Source: Candidatus Daviesbacteria bacterium
Lineage (GTDB): Bacteria > Patescibacteriota > Microgenomatia > Daviesbacterales > UBA10151
NCBI GenBank assembly: GCA_003519445.1
Contig: DOWS01000011.1
Location: forward strand, 1-43,434
Length of the DNA: 43,434 nucleotides
Reading direction: 5' to 3'
This document shows positions 24,513 to 31,302 of this stretch, one piece after another. Both the position numbers and the translations under genes were made by a program. Under the pieces are notes generated by a model that was not told the origin of the DNA, did no database searches, and worked only from the letters and a program-made list of their open reading frames with translations. Position 1 is the first letter of the stretch. Each line of letters begins with the position of its first letter.

Positions 24513-24612
24513 GCGATTAGCGAAGGATCTCCCGCTCGCCTCGCTGAGTCGACGAAGCGGGCGCATGCGGGACTGACATTCGTCAGAGATTCTTCACTGC
24601 GTTCAGAATGAC
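24492..24612. repeat. Composite inverted-repeat element between rplJ and rplL
   Basis: The outer arms GTCATCCTGAGCG...AGCGAAGGATCT and AGATTCTTCACTGCGTTCAGAATGAC are an imperfect inverted repeat of the widespread CATCCTGAGCGNAGCGAAGGATC kind, whose reverse frame translates as the well-known spurious CHSERSEES peptide. Nested inside is the GC-rich palindrome CCCGCTCGCCTCGCTGAGT...CGAAGCGGGC. A GACGC-ACAA-GCGTC hairpin starts it at 24492-24505. It fills the whole rplJ-rplL spacer and could tune L12 expression or mRNA stability. Confidence 0.8.
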
Positions 24613-24620
24613 AAATTAAT

Positions 24621-25154
24621 ATGGACGATAATAAGACAGAGGAAAAAGTTGAAGAAGTTAAAACTGAAGAAGTAGCAGAAGAGGTTGCTCCGCAACCAGA
24701 ACCTGAACCAGTTAAGGAAGTGAAGGAAGAACCAAAAGTTGAAGAACCCAAGAAAACTGCAAAACAGGTTAGTAAAAACTTGGAAGAAATTATTGGTAGT
24801 ATTGAAAAACTTTCTGTTTTAGAACTGGCAGATTTGGTGCACGCTTTGGAAGAAAAATTTGGAGTTTCTGCATCAGCACCTATGGCAGTTGCAGGACCAG
24901 CCGCCTCCGCACAAGGCTCCGGCGAGCCAACGGAAGAAAAAACTACATTTAATGTAATTTTAGCTTCAGCAGGAGCTAATAAAATCGGGGCTATCAAAGC
25001 AGTTAGGGAACTGGTACAAACTTTGGGCTTAAAAGAAGCTAAAGATTTGGTAGAAGCAGCTCCAAAACCTGTTTTGGAATCAGTTAACAAGGTTACAGCA
25101 GAAGAAGCAAAAAAGAAACTTGAAGCAGCCGGAGCAACAGTTGAGTTGCAATAA
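24621..25154 (+). CDS. rplL: 50S ribosomal protein L7/L12 with acidic N-terminal extension
   Basis: 177 aa against the usual 120-125. A Glu/Lys/Pro-rich extension of about 50 residues (EEKVEEVKTEEVAEEVAP) precedes the dimerisation domain (IIGSIEKLSVLELADLVHAL). The hinge (APMAVAGPAASAQG) and the C-terminal factor-binding domain (NKIGAIKAVRELVQTLGLKE, ending AAGATVELQ) are normal. L12 multimers recruit translation factors. The antisense frame at 24467-25168 is a shadow. Confidence 0.96.
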   Translation: MDDNKTEEKVEEVKTEEVAEEVAPQPEPEPVKEVKEEPKVEEPKKTAKQVSKNLEEIIGSIEKLSVLELADLVHALEEKFGVSASAPMAVAGPAASAQGSGEPTEEKTTFNVILASAGANKIGAIKAVRELVQTLGLKEAKDLVEAAPKPVLESVNKVTAEEAKKKLEAAGATVELQ

Positions 25155-25161
25155 CAGGGTA

Positions 25162-25191
25162 TTGACATAGTCTTTTCTTTTATGATATAAA
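25162..25191 (+). promoter_or_regulatory. Promoter of the small helix-turn-helix gene
   Basis: TTGACA (25162-25167), 18-bp spacer, TATAAA (25186-25191), 10 nt before the ATG at 25202. It lies just after the rplL stop. Confidence 0.7.
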
Positions 25192-25201
25192 AAATATCAG
25201 A

Positions 25202-25429
25202 ATGGCTGAAAAGATATCACTTGAGAATTTACCCGATTTATTAACAGTTAGAGAAGTGGCTGAAGTGTTGCGCGTTTCTCCTCTTACTATTAAAAGGTGG
25301 GGCAAAAGAGGCAAACTACCTGCTATCAGAATTAATTCAAGAGGTGATAGAAGATACAAAAAAGAAGCAGTTCTCTGGTTACTGGGCATGACCCAGAAAG
25401 ACCAGCCTGTTAGCACTCCTTCTTTATAA
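25202..25429 (+). CDS. Excisionase/MerR-type helix-turn-helix protein
   Basis: 75 aa. LTVREVAEVLRVSPLTIKRW, then GKLPAIRIN and RRYKKEAVLWLLG form a complete winged helix of the DNA-binding-domain excisionase (HTH_17) type. The recognition helix is VSPLTIKRW. It stands alone with its own promoter. Such proteins can be phage excisionases or small regulators; no integrase is nearby, so a regulator is more likely. Confidence 0.85.
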   Translation: MAEKISLENLPDLLTVREVAEVLRVSPLTIKRWGKRGKLPAIRINSRGDRRYKKEAVLWLLGMTQKDQPVSTPSL

Positions 25430-25472
25430 TCTGCTAAATGCCATAGAATATGTTGTCATAAAAGTATAAACA

Positions 25473-25976
25473 TTATTCAGTTGATATTTGCGGATGTACA
25501 GAATAGTTGGGGTTTTGCTCAAAAGCAATCTCCCCTTTTTTCTCTACCACATAATAGGCCAAACCATGTCTTTCTATAATTGTTTTACTTTCCAACTCTT
25601 CATTTTCAATTAGAGGCCCATGTACCACTAAAAAATTTCTTCCAACATTGATAATACAAATTACTAAACCCGCAGGCACTTCCACCTGTTTACTTTGAGA
25701 AAGAGTGGCTACCTTAAACTCTTTAGCTTCTCCTGCCTCATCATTCCGCTGCATCAAAAGTATCCCCTGTCCATATAAGCACTGATAAACATTAACCCCC
25801 AGATTGTTACTCAAAAAGCAGGTAGTTTTATTAAACTCAACCCCGTTTTTGCCCTGCGCGATAACAAGAATAACCCGATTGCCTTCCCTGATTATATAGT
25901 AAGGATTCTTAATCCCTAAAACCTTGGGCTCCATCAATACTGGTTTTAAATCTTTTTGATTTATTGTTATTACCAT
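25473..25976 (-). CDS. Cupin-fold protein resembling archaeal-type phosphoglucose isomerase, probably non-catalytic
   Basis: 167 aa. The opening KPVLMEPKVLGIKNPYYIIR, a central VEVPAGLVICIINVGRNFLV, and the end YYVVEKKGEIAFEQNPNY follow the strand order of cupin-type glucose-6-phosphate isomerase (P.L.DP......YY, VPP..AH...N.G..PL, ...EK.G......NP.Y). The His and Glu metal ligands expected in the two cupin motifs are not present (for example VPAGLVICIIN instead of a VPP..AH motif). It may bind a sugar without isomerising it. The wecG/tagA-type gene lies just upstream in the same direction. Confidence 0.6.
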   Translation of the reverse strand: MVITINQKDLKPVLMEPKVLGIKNPYYIIREGNRVILVIAQGKNGVEFNKTTCFLSNNLGVNVYQCLYGQGILLMQRNDEAGEAKEFKVATLSQSKQVEVPAGLVICIINVGRNFLVVHGPLIENEELESKTIIERHGLAYYVVEKKGEIAFEQNPNYSVHPQISTE

Positions 25977-25980
25977 ATAT

Positions 25981-26682
25981 CTAGCTTAACATAACCAACC
26001 ATAAATATTTAACAAGAGATATTTGTCTTTTTATTCTCCATGGCTGGATCATTAACCTAAAAAGCCATTCAAATCCCAAGTCACGAATCCATTTGGGAGC
26101 CCGCGGCACTTTACCGGAGAAATAATCAAAGGCTCCGCCCACCCCCATGGCTACTTTAACTTTTAGTTTAGGTAAATTTTGGACAATCCATTTTTCCTGT
26201 TTAGAATGCCCGAGCGCCACAAACAACAAGTCAGTAGTTGGTAGTTGGCTCGCCTCGCTGTAGCTTTGGCGAAGCGGGTAGTTTGTAGTTAAATCAGAAA
26301 TCGCAAAAGAAATTTTTATTTTTGGATATTTTTTTTGTAAGCACTCGACAGCTTTTTCTGCTACTCCATCCATGCCTCCCAAAAGGCCTACTGCAAAGCC
26401 CCAATCTACAGATTTTTCTACTAATTTTTCCATCAAATCCACCCCCGTAACTGTATTTTTTATCTTGCCTGAAAGTTTTAAGCCCTCCCCATCCGGAATA
26501 GATAAATCCGCATCATTTAATATCTTTTTAAATTCCGGATCTTTTTGGGCAGTCATAATAAATTCAGGATTAGGAGTGACAATATATTTTTTGGTAGATT
26601 TTTGAAGCCAATGGTGCACTGTTTCCAGCGCTTCCTCCATATTAACATCATCAATTTTGACTCCCAAAATATATTTTTTCAT
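25981..26682 (-). CDS. WecG/TagA/CpsF family glycosyltransferase
   Basis: 233 aa from the ATG at 26682, overlapping the upstream GT4 gene by 4 nt. VNMEEALETVHHWL, then KYIVTPNPEFIM, DADLSIPDGEGL and DLLFVALGHSKQEKWI followed by GVGGAFDYFSGKVPRAPKWI are the family's landmarks. It transfers an N-acetylmannosamine-type sugar onto a lipid-linked acceptor in cell-wall or capsule assembly. The segment LTTNYPLRQSYSEASQLPTTD, just before the DLLFVALG motif, comes from repeat DNA (26233-26290). Confidence 0.92.
   Translation of the reverse strand: MKKYILGVKIDDVNMEEALETVHHWLQKSTKKYIVTPNPEFIMTAQKDPEFKKILNDADLSIPDGEGLKLSGKIKNTVTGVDLMEKLVEKSVDWGFAVGLLGGMDGVAEKAVECLQKKYPKIKISFAISDLTTNYPLRQSYSEASQLPTTDLLFVALGHSKQEKWIVQNLPKLKVKVAMGVGGAFDYFSGKVPRAPKWIRDLGFEWLFRLMIQPWRIKRQISLVKYLWLVMLS
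26233..26290. repeat. Heptad repeats split by a GC-rich palindrome, inside the WecG-type gene
   Basis: Two heptads (AGTAGTT, GGTAGTT; 26233-26246) precede, and two heptads (GGTAGTT, TGTAGTT; 26277-26290) follow, a 30-bp GC-rich segment (26247-26276) with CTCGCCTCGC and GCGAAGCG arms. The insert length is a multiple of 3, so the frame is kept. Confidence 0.75.
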
Positions 26683-27764
26683 ACAGATTCTAAAACATTT
26701 AATGTTTCTCTCGCACACTTTTCCCAGTTAAACCTTTTTATATTCTCAAACCCTGCTTTAATTAACTTGTTTCTTGTATCTTGGTTATTAATTTTTATCA
26801 TACCCTTAACTATATCAGCAATATCATAGGGATTTATTAAAATTGCTCCTTTACCAGCCACCTCAGGCATACTGGAAACATTTGAGGTGATAACCGGGCA
26901 ACTACAGGCTTGAGCCTCTAAAATTGGCAAGCCAAAACCTTCAAATAAAGAAGGAAAAATCAAAGCTAAAGCCCCTGAATATAATTCAGGCAATTTTTCA
27001 TCCGGCACATAGCCCAAAAACTTTACCCTCTTTTCTATTCCCAACTTTTTTGGTAATTCATAAATTTCATCAGATAACCACCCTTTAGAACCGGCAATAA
27101 ATAGTCTGACGACTGACGACTGACGACTGAAAGCTGTTATGATTCTTTCCAGATTCTTCCTGGGTTGCACAGTACCTACGAAGAGAAAATAATCACTTTT
27201 GAACTTTGAACTTTGCCCGCTTCGCGAGGCGAGAACTTTGAACTTTGAACTATCATATCCTTCATAAGCTACTGTTATTTTATGAGGTTTAAGGCCGATT
27301 TTTTTTATCAGATCATCTTTGGTAGCTTTTGATACGGCTATAATTCTAGTAGCTGTCTTCAGTTGATACTTTTGCATAATAGAAAGATATAGTCTTTGCT
27401 TAATCTGGTGCATTTGGGGAAGGTATTCCGAGCCCAAATCATGAACTGTAACTACTGTTTTTAAACCCGGTCTTCGAATTACAGGCAAAGTATGCGCCGG
27501 CACAAATAAAACATCTAATTTATCTTTAAAAGTTCGTAAAGCTAATCCTCCTTGTGTCCAAAGTCTAGACCATTTTATTTCTCTAAATTGAAAATTAGAC
27601 GGCCAATTTGTATCTTGTATCTTGTATCTTGTATCTTTAATATAAACAATATATTTATTTTTATGGTCAATTTTGGATAAAGCTTGAAGTAACTGATAAG
27701 AATAATTTTCTGTGCCAGAACGATTTTTAATAAACACCCTTGACCCATCAAAACCAATAATCAT
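26679..27764 (-). CDS. GT4-family glycosyltransferase
   Basis: 361 aa from the ATG at 27764 (MIIGFDGSRVF), where a TACAAT box ends 6 nt upstream; an ATG at 27782 is less likely. GT-B fold: donor-domain motifs FVGTVQPRKNLERIITAF and the EX7E-type FPSLFEGFGLPILEAQACSCPV, then TSNVSSMPEVAG. It uses a nucleotide sugar to extend an envelope glycan. Three separate heptanucleotide tracts lie in the gene (27106-27133, 27202-27254, 27610-27637), each in frame and each in a surface loop between conserved blocks. Confidence 0.93.
   Translation of the reverse strand: MIIGFDGSRVFIKNRSGTENYSYQLLQALSKIDHKNKYIVYIKDTRYKIQDTNWPSNFQFREIKWSRLWTQGGLALRTFKDKLDVLFVPAHTLPVIRRPGLKTVVTVHDLGSEYLPQMHQIKQRLYLSIMQKYQLKTATRIIAVSKATKDDLIKKIGLKPHKITVAYEGYDSSKFKVLASRSGQSSKFKSDYFLFVGTVQPRKNLERIITAFSRQSSVVRLFIAGSKGWLSDEIYELPKKLGIEKRVKFLGYVPDEKLPELYSGALALIFPSLFEGFGLPILEAQACSCPVITSNVSSMPEVAGKGAILINPYDIADIVKGMIKINNQDTRNKLIKAGFENIKRFNWEKCARETLNVLESV
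27106..27133. repeat. Heptanucleotide tract in the GT4 gene (CTGACGA)
   Basis: CTGACGA three times, then CTGAAAG. It encodes the FSRQSSVV region next to a conserved GT4 helix. Confidence 0.8.
27202..27254. repeat. Heptad tract (GAACTTT) split by an 18-bp GC-rich element
   Basis: GAACTTT twice (27202-27215), the 18-bp GCCCGCTTCGCGAGGCGA (27216-27233), then GAACTTT twice and GAACTAT. The insert is a multiple of 3 and the gene stays open. Same architecture as 26233-26290. Confidence 0.8.
27610..27637. repeat. Heptanucleotide tract in the GT4 gene (GTATCTT x4)
   Basis: Four perfect tandem copies of GTATCTT, encoding KDTRYKIQDT on the minus strand. Confidence 0.85.
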
Positions 27765-27798
27765 TTTTAAATTGTACACCATTTGTGTTATTCTGATT

Positions 27799-27999
27799 AT
27801 GATGGCCACAAAACAAATTGAAGAATTAGCAAGATTATTTTTAGACTTAGGAAAATTAATATTTGCTTCACTGGTTCTGGGGTTCTTTCAATCAGAATTA
27901 ACTCCTAATATTATTCTAGCTTATGGTTTGATAGGGTTGACATTATCCGCAAGCTTTTTTATAATGGGATTAAAGCTTCTGGGAGAAACAAAAAAATGA
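27799..27999 (+). CDS. Small membrane protein with two hydrophobic helices (66 aa)
   Basis: Starts at ATG 27799 or 27802 (MMATKQIEELARLFLDLGKL). Two membrane helices (LIFASLVLGFFQ and IILAYGLIGLTLSASFFIMG) and a basic end GETKK. The length and the LDLGKLIF opening resemble short bacterial membrane proteins of the DUF6722 kind, a weak comparison made by eye. It overlaps the next tiny gene by 4 nt (ATGA). Confidence 0.65.
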   Translation: MMATKQIEELARLFLDLGKLIFASLVLGFFQSELTPNIILAYGLIGLTLSASFFIMGLKLLGETKK

Positions 28000-28112
28000 A
28001 TAATACTTCTTTAGCATGGATTTTATTTTATATAGCTGCTGGCATTTTGGGTATCTTTTTAACAGTCGTTTACATGGCAACTAAAAAAACTTCCAGGAAA
28101 AAATCTGCATAA
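27996..28112 (+). CDS. Tiny single-pass membrane protein (38 aa)
   Basis: ATG at 27996 overlapping the previous stop (ATGA), TAA at 28110. MNNTSLAWILFYIAAGILGIF continues into a positive-inside tail (ATKKTSRKKSA). Coupled translation with the 66-aa membrane protein suggests a two-component small membrane complex; function unknown. Confidence 0.6.
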   Translation: MNNTSLAWILFYIAAGILGIFLTVVYMATKKTSRKKSA

Positions 28113-28134
28113 CATAATTTGTAAATCAAATCTT

Positions 28135-29151
28135 TTATCTCTTACTTACTGATCTTTTGTAAAGATCGAGGTTTTCCAATGCCATGCCTGTGCCTAAAGC
28201 TACACAAAGAAGCGGATTTTCTGCCAAAGCTGCCGGAACTCCCAAAGATTCTGTTAACAGTTTATCCAGGTTTCGGAGCAGGGATGTTCCCCCGCTCATC
28301 ACAATACCCTTATCAATAATATCAGACGCCAGCTCCGGAGGGACTTGTTCCAAAACCCCTTTGGCGGCACCAACTATTCTTTTGGTAATATCTGAAATGG
28401 CCTCTGTTACCTCTTCTGACGTAATCTCCACAGTCTTCGGCAAACCCGAAAAAGCATCTCTGCCCCTAACTTCCGTTTTCGCAACCTCACTGGGTTTAAG
28501 GGGCATGGCCGAGCCGATTTTAATTTTGACTTCCTCCGCCATCCTCTCTCCAATAATCAGATTGTGTTTTTTGCGCACATAATTTTGGATGGCCTCATCA
28601 ATTTTATTCCCCCCCACCCGGACAGATGAGTGCACTACTACTCCCCCCAGACAAATCACTGCGGCTTCGGTTGTGCCTCCACCAATATCTATAATCATGT
28701 TGCCCGAAGGATTGGCAATGGGGATTTTAGCGCCAATGGCTGCGGCCAATGGTTCATCTATTAAAAAAGCTGCTTTTGCTCCGGCAGATAATGTTGCATC
28801 CAAAATGGCCCGTTTTTCAACAGAAGTTACCCCGGCCGGAGCGCATACCATCACCTCCGGCTTAAAGATCCGTGATTGGCCGCACACTTTATCCAAAAAA
28901 TAACGGATCATGGCCTCTGTTATCACATAATCCGCAATGACTCCATCTTTCATTGGGCGGGAAGCAGTGATATTTCCCGGAGTTCTTCCCAGCATTTCTT
29001 TGGCTTCCGCCCCAACAGCCAAAACCCGATTATCGTCAGTTGAAATAGCCACCACAGTTGGTTCGTTTAAAACAATACCTGATCCGGCAAGATATACCAG
29101 GGAATTGGCAGTACCCAAATCAATACCAATGCGCTTGGAAAAATTAAACAT
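28135..29151 (-). CDS. mreB: Rod shape-determining protein MreB
   Basis: 338 aa, actin-like ATPase. Phosphate 1 motif GIDLGTANSLVYL, phosphate 2 IDIGGGTTEAAVICLGG, and the adenosine motif IVMSGGTSLLRNLDKLL are all intact; the VCAPAGVTSVEKRAI region is typical. MreB filaments organise lateral wall synthesis. mreC/mreD are not next to it. The promoter is near-leaderless (29161-29189). Confidence 0.97.
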   Translation of the reverse strand: MFNFSKRIGIDLGTANSLVYLAGSGIVLNEPTVVAISTDDNRVLAVGAEAKEMLGRTPGNITASRPMKDGVIADYVITEAMIRYFLDKVCGQSRIFKPEVMVCAPAGVTSVEKRAILDATLSAGAKAAFLIDEPLAAAIGAKIPIANPSGNMIIDIGGGTTEAAVICLGGVVVHSSVRVGGNKIDEAIQNYVRKKHNLIIGERMAEEVKIKIGSAMPLKPSEVAKTEVRGRDAFSGLPKTVEITSEEVTEAISDITKRIVGAAKGVLEQVPPELASDIIDKGIVMSGGTSLLRNLDKLLTESLGVPAALAENPLLCVALGTGMALENLDLYKRSVSKR

Positions 29152-29160
29152 GACGGGGTC

Positions 29161-29189
29161 ATTTTAACAACCAGAAAACCTAGTCACAA
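29161..29189 (-). promoter_or_regulatory. mreB promoter
   Basis: TTGTGA (29189-29184), 17-bp spacer, TAAAAT (29166-29161), 9 nt before the mreB ATG. Confidence 0.65.
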
Positions 29190-29210
29190 GATATATTAAA
29201 TCAGTCAAAA

Positions 29211-29266
29211 GCTATCAGCTATCAGTCGTCAGACAATCTGACAGCCGAAGACTGAAGACTGACAGC
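29211..29266. repeat. Inverted heptad array between mreB and the PEGA gene
   Basis: Eight 7-nt units: GCTATCA twice, GTCGTCA, GACAATC, TGACAGC, CGAAGAC, TGAAGAC, TGACAGC. The first half is roughly the reverse complement of the second, with a perfect GTCAGA-CAA-TCTGAC hairpin at the centre. There is no U-run, so it is not a classical terminator. The final unit provides the stop codon of the PEGA gene. Confidence 0.8.
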
Positions 29267-30390
29267 TACTTAAGGTTTATGCCATACAAATTTGGTTCCG
29301 AAGCTGTTGGGGTGGGAAATGAGCTGATTATTACCAACCTTGAAGAATCAGGCCAGGGAAAAACAAAATTATCAAGAAAACTACCGGCATAGATCACAGC
29401 TTTATTAGTACCGTCAAAATCAACTATGGAAATAGTTTTATCTTCTGTCAAAATTATATGTCTTGAATCCGGCAGCCACGCGTGCGCTTTTGCCGCAGGC
29501 AGGGAATATTCTTTTTTATCTTCTAAATCATAGACTTTAAAATCAGCAAACATTGTGCCGCCAGATAATTCTTTTTCAGAAATCGGGTTTTTTCTGACCA
29601 TTATTTTAGTCTCATCCGGCGACCAGCGGACAATGGCAGAAGATGAGGCAACCTGACGGAGACCGGGATCAACAATTCCAATAGTAGCTGCTGCATCTTT
29701 ACTTTTTTTATCTTCTTCCCAGGATTTTAAGGTTGTTGCAAGAACCGGCGTAATATCCCTTGGTTCGTTATTTAATCTGTCAAAATCCAAAAGATAGTTG
29801 TTATTTCCTATTGTTGCCAGGATCTGCTTGGAATCAGCAGACCACCTCAAACCAGCTTTACTGAAATCGTTGACCTGGTTTGTAACAATCTGGTGTGGTT
29901 CGGCAGACCTGGCAAAGGCAATCGGCTGGTTTTTGGCCATTGTCCAAACCCAAACACCGGCTTTTTTGCCTGACGGCACAATGTATGCAAGCTTATCCCC
30001 ATCAGGACTTAAAACCGGGTTCAAAACACTGTTGAATGTTAAAGGATAGATTGTGGGAATAGCCGGAAAAAGAGTTACCTTTACCTCTGTCACTAATTCT
30101 TCCTTAACGCTGATTTGTTTTTCCCAGGGAATAAAACCTTCTTTTATAATTTTAACACTGTAATTTTTGGGGGAAAGCGAAGAAATAGTAGCATTTGTGG
30201 CAGTTGTCAAATGCCCGTCAATGTAAACCGAGGCAGAGTCGGGTACGGAGGCAACAGTAATGATACCTGTACCCACAATCCTTTTTTCTTTTGGAGAAAA
30301 AGTATAACCCTTGGCCAAAAGTATGGCTACTCCTGCAACTGCAGCAATTAGAGTTAAAGTAATAATAGTTATAATAAATCTCTTACTCAT
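29266..30390 (-). CDS. Anchored protein with PEGA domain and WD40-like beta-propeller
   Basis: 374 aa from the ATG at 30390; an ATG two codons upstream abuts the -10 box (TACAAT, 30402-30397), which ends 6 nt before the preferred start. Anchor FIITIITLTLIAAVAGVAIL; PEGA domain GIITVASVPDSASVYIDGHL, then SPKNYSVKIIKEGFIPWEK (about residues 42-105). The rest has WD40/TolB-like blades (LNPVLSPDGDKLAYIVPSG, GLRWSADSKQILA, VRWSPDETKIMVR). Probable extracytoplasmic scaffold or sensor. Next gene upstream is the sortase. Confidence 0.88.
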   Translation of the reverse strand: MSKRFIITIITLTLIAAVAGVAILLAKGYTFSPKEKRIVGTGIITVASVPDSASVYIDGHLTTATNATISSLSPKNYSVKIIKEGFIPWEKQISVKEELVTEVKVTLFPAIPTIYPLTFNSVLNPVLSPDGDKLAYIVPSGKKAGVWVWTMAKNQPIAFARSAEPHQIVTNQVNDFSKAGLRWSADSKQILATIGNNNYLLDFDRLNNEPRDITPVLATTLKSWEEDKKSKDAAATIGIVDPGLRQVASSSAIVRWSPDETKIMVRKNPISEKELSGGTMFADFKVYDLEDKKEYSLPAAKAHAWLPDSRHIILTEDKTISIVDFDGTNKAVIYAGSFLDNFVFPWPDSSRLVIISSFPTPTASEPNLYGINLK

Positions 30391-30411
30391 AAGCATATTG
30401 TACCTTATTTG

Positions 30412-31095
30412 CTAACTTGAAACCAGTTTGGCTCTTACGATTAGCCTATTAAGTAGTGTTCCCGGAGGATCACAAGTCTGAAGAGTCAAAACCGGGGCGT
30501 CGTATTGATTGGTAAGATATGAAACATCATTTGGTGAAACTACGCTTTTGTCAAAAACAACATAATCAAACCTTCTGTTTTTATAAAAAACTATCACTTT
30601 ATCCCCTGCTTCCAGCTCTTTTAAGAGATAAAATGCTGCATTAAAACGGACTATATTCCATGGGGCATCTGTGGAATGGGAAAAAAGATATAAATTTCCC
30701 GGCTCTCCGGGGGGAGTTGAACCCAGCGCTTCGGCCACTCCAAGAGACAGCGCCTTGACATATTCTTTTTCTCTAGCAGGATTTACTCCTGCAACAATCA
30801 TGGCATTGGCATTGATTTTTTCAATCACAATCCCGTATTCTGTGGAGACTGGAATGATAGAAGTTTCAGAAGGATTGGCGAGAACGCCAAAATTAATGTC
30901 TCCGCTTCCGGTTGACTGGGAAGATACAACAATATTTGGTACGGTTCTTTTGACCCCTTTAATTTTATCAACCCTGTATTTGGCTTCGGCCGAAATTAAT
31001 GGTCCAAACATAAAAATAAAGCCGATAATACCGGCCAAAAAAAGCGCATTTCCCAAAAAACGGATAAAAAGCACTAATTTGAATTTTTTACTCAT
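30412..31095 (-). CDS. Sortase-family transpeptidase
   Basis: 227 aa. N-terminal membrane anchor (FLGNALFLAGIIGFIFMFGP). Catalytic residues are in place: His in YLFSHST near residue 140, Cys in LTLQTCDPPG near residue 208, and Arg in LIVRAKL near residue 222. Sortases link surface proteins to the wall or to each other; no LPXTG-type signal is visible in this window. Its ATG lies 1 nt beyond the 3' end of the tRNA-Arg gene, so the mRNA is probably released by tRNA processing. Confidence 0.93.
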   Translation of the reverse strand: MSKKFKLVLFIRFLGNALFLAGIIGFIFMFGPLISAEAKYRVDKIKGVKRTVPNIVVSSQSTGSGDINFGVLANPSETSIIPVSTEYGIVIEKINANAMIVAGVNPAREKEYVKALSLGVAEALGSTPPGEPGNLYLFSHSTDAPWNIVRFNAAFYLLKELEAGDKVIVFYKNRRFDYVVFDKSVVSPNDVSYLTNQYDAPVLTLQTCDPPGTLLNRLIVRAKLVSS

Positions 31096-31096
31096 G

Positions 31097-31169
31097 CGGC
31101 CCTGGAGGGAATTGCACCCCCGACCTTTCCCTTAGGACGGGACTGCTCTGTCTACTGAGCTACAGGGCC
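31097..31169 (-). tRNA. tRNA-Arg(CCU)
   Basis: Full cloverleaf on the minus strand: acceptor GGCCCTG/CAGGGCC, D stem GCTC/GAGC, anticodon loop GTCCTAA with anticodon CCT (reads AGG), T stem GGGGG/CCCTC with a G-T pair, T loop TGCAATT, discriminator G. One G-A mismatch at the base of the anticodon stem. No encoded CCA. The sortase ATG follows after 1 nt. Confidence 0.92.
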
Positions 31170-31198
31170 AGATATAGATATTCTATCACTTTAAGAGG

Positions 31199-31204
31199 TA
31201 TAAT
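31199..31204 (+). promoter_or_regulatory. -10 box for tRNA-Pro
   Basis: TATAAT 10 nt before the tRNA-Pro 5' end, in the 45-bp AT-rich spacer shared with the divergent tRNA-Arg. Confidence 0.5.
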
Positions 31205-31214
31205 TTTAAGTATC

Positions 31215-31286
31215 CGGGGTGTAGTGAATCGGTATCACGCTGCGTTCGGGTCGCAGAGACACTGGGTTCAATTCCCAGCACCCCGA
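31215..31286 (+). tRNA. tRNA-Pro(CGG)
   Basis: Cloverleaf: acceptor CGGGGTG/CACCCCG, D stem GTGA/TCAC, anticodon stem CTGCG/CGCAG with loop TTCGGGT (anticodon CGG, reads CCG), T stem CTGGG/CCCAG, discriminator A. No encoded CCA. The radical SAM gene starts 16 nt downstream. Confidence 0.95.
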
Positions 31287-31302
31287 CTGAAGAGCTTACA
31301 GT

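Noticed and set aside
24467..25168. 233-codon minus-strand frame across rplL
   Set aside because: It is antisense to rplL, and its N-terminal part is the CHSERSEES translation of the repeat element, a well-known spurious peptide.
27610..27637. CRISPR-like direct repeats
   Set aside because: The units are only 7 nt, directly adjacent and without spacers; simple tandem repeats inside a gene.
29211..29266. Rho-independent terminator after the PEGA gene
   Set aside because: A hairpin is present but no T-run follows in either direction; the heptad structure explains the symmetry.
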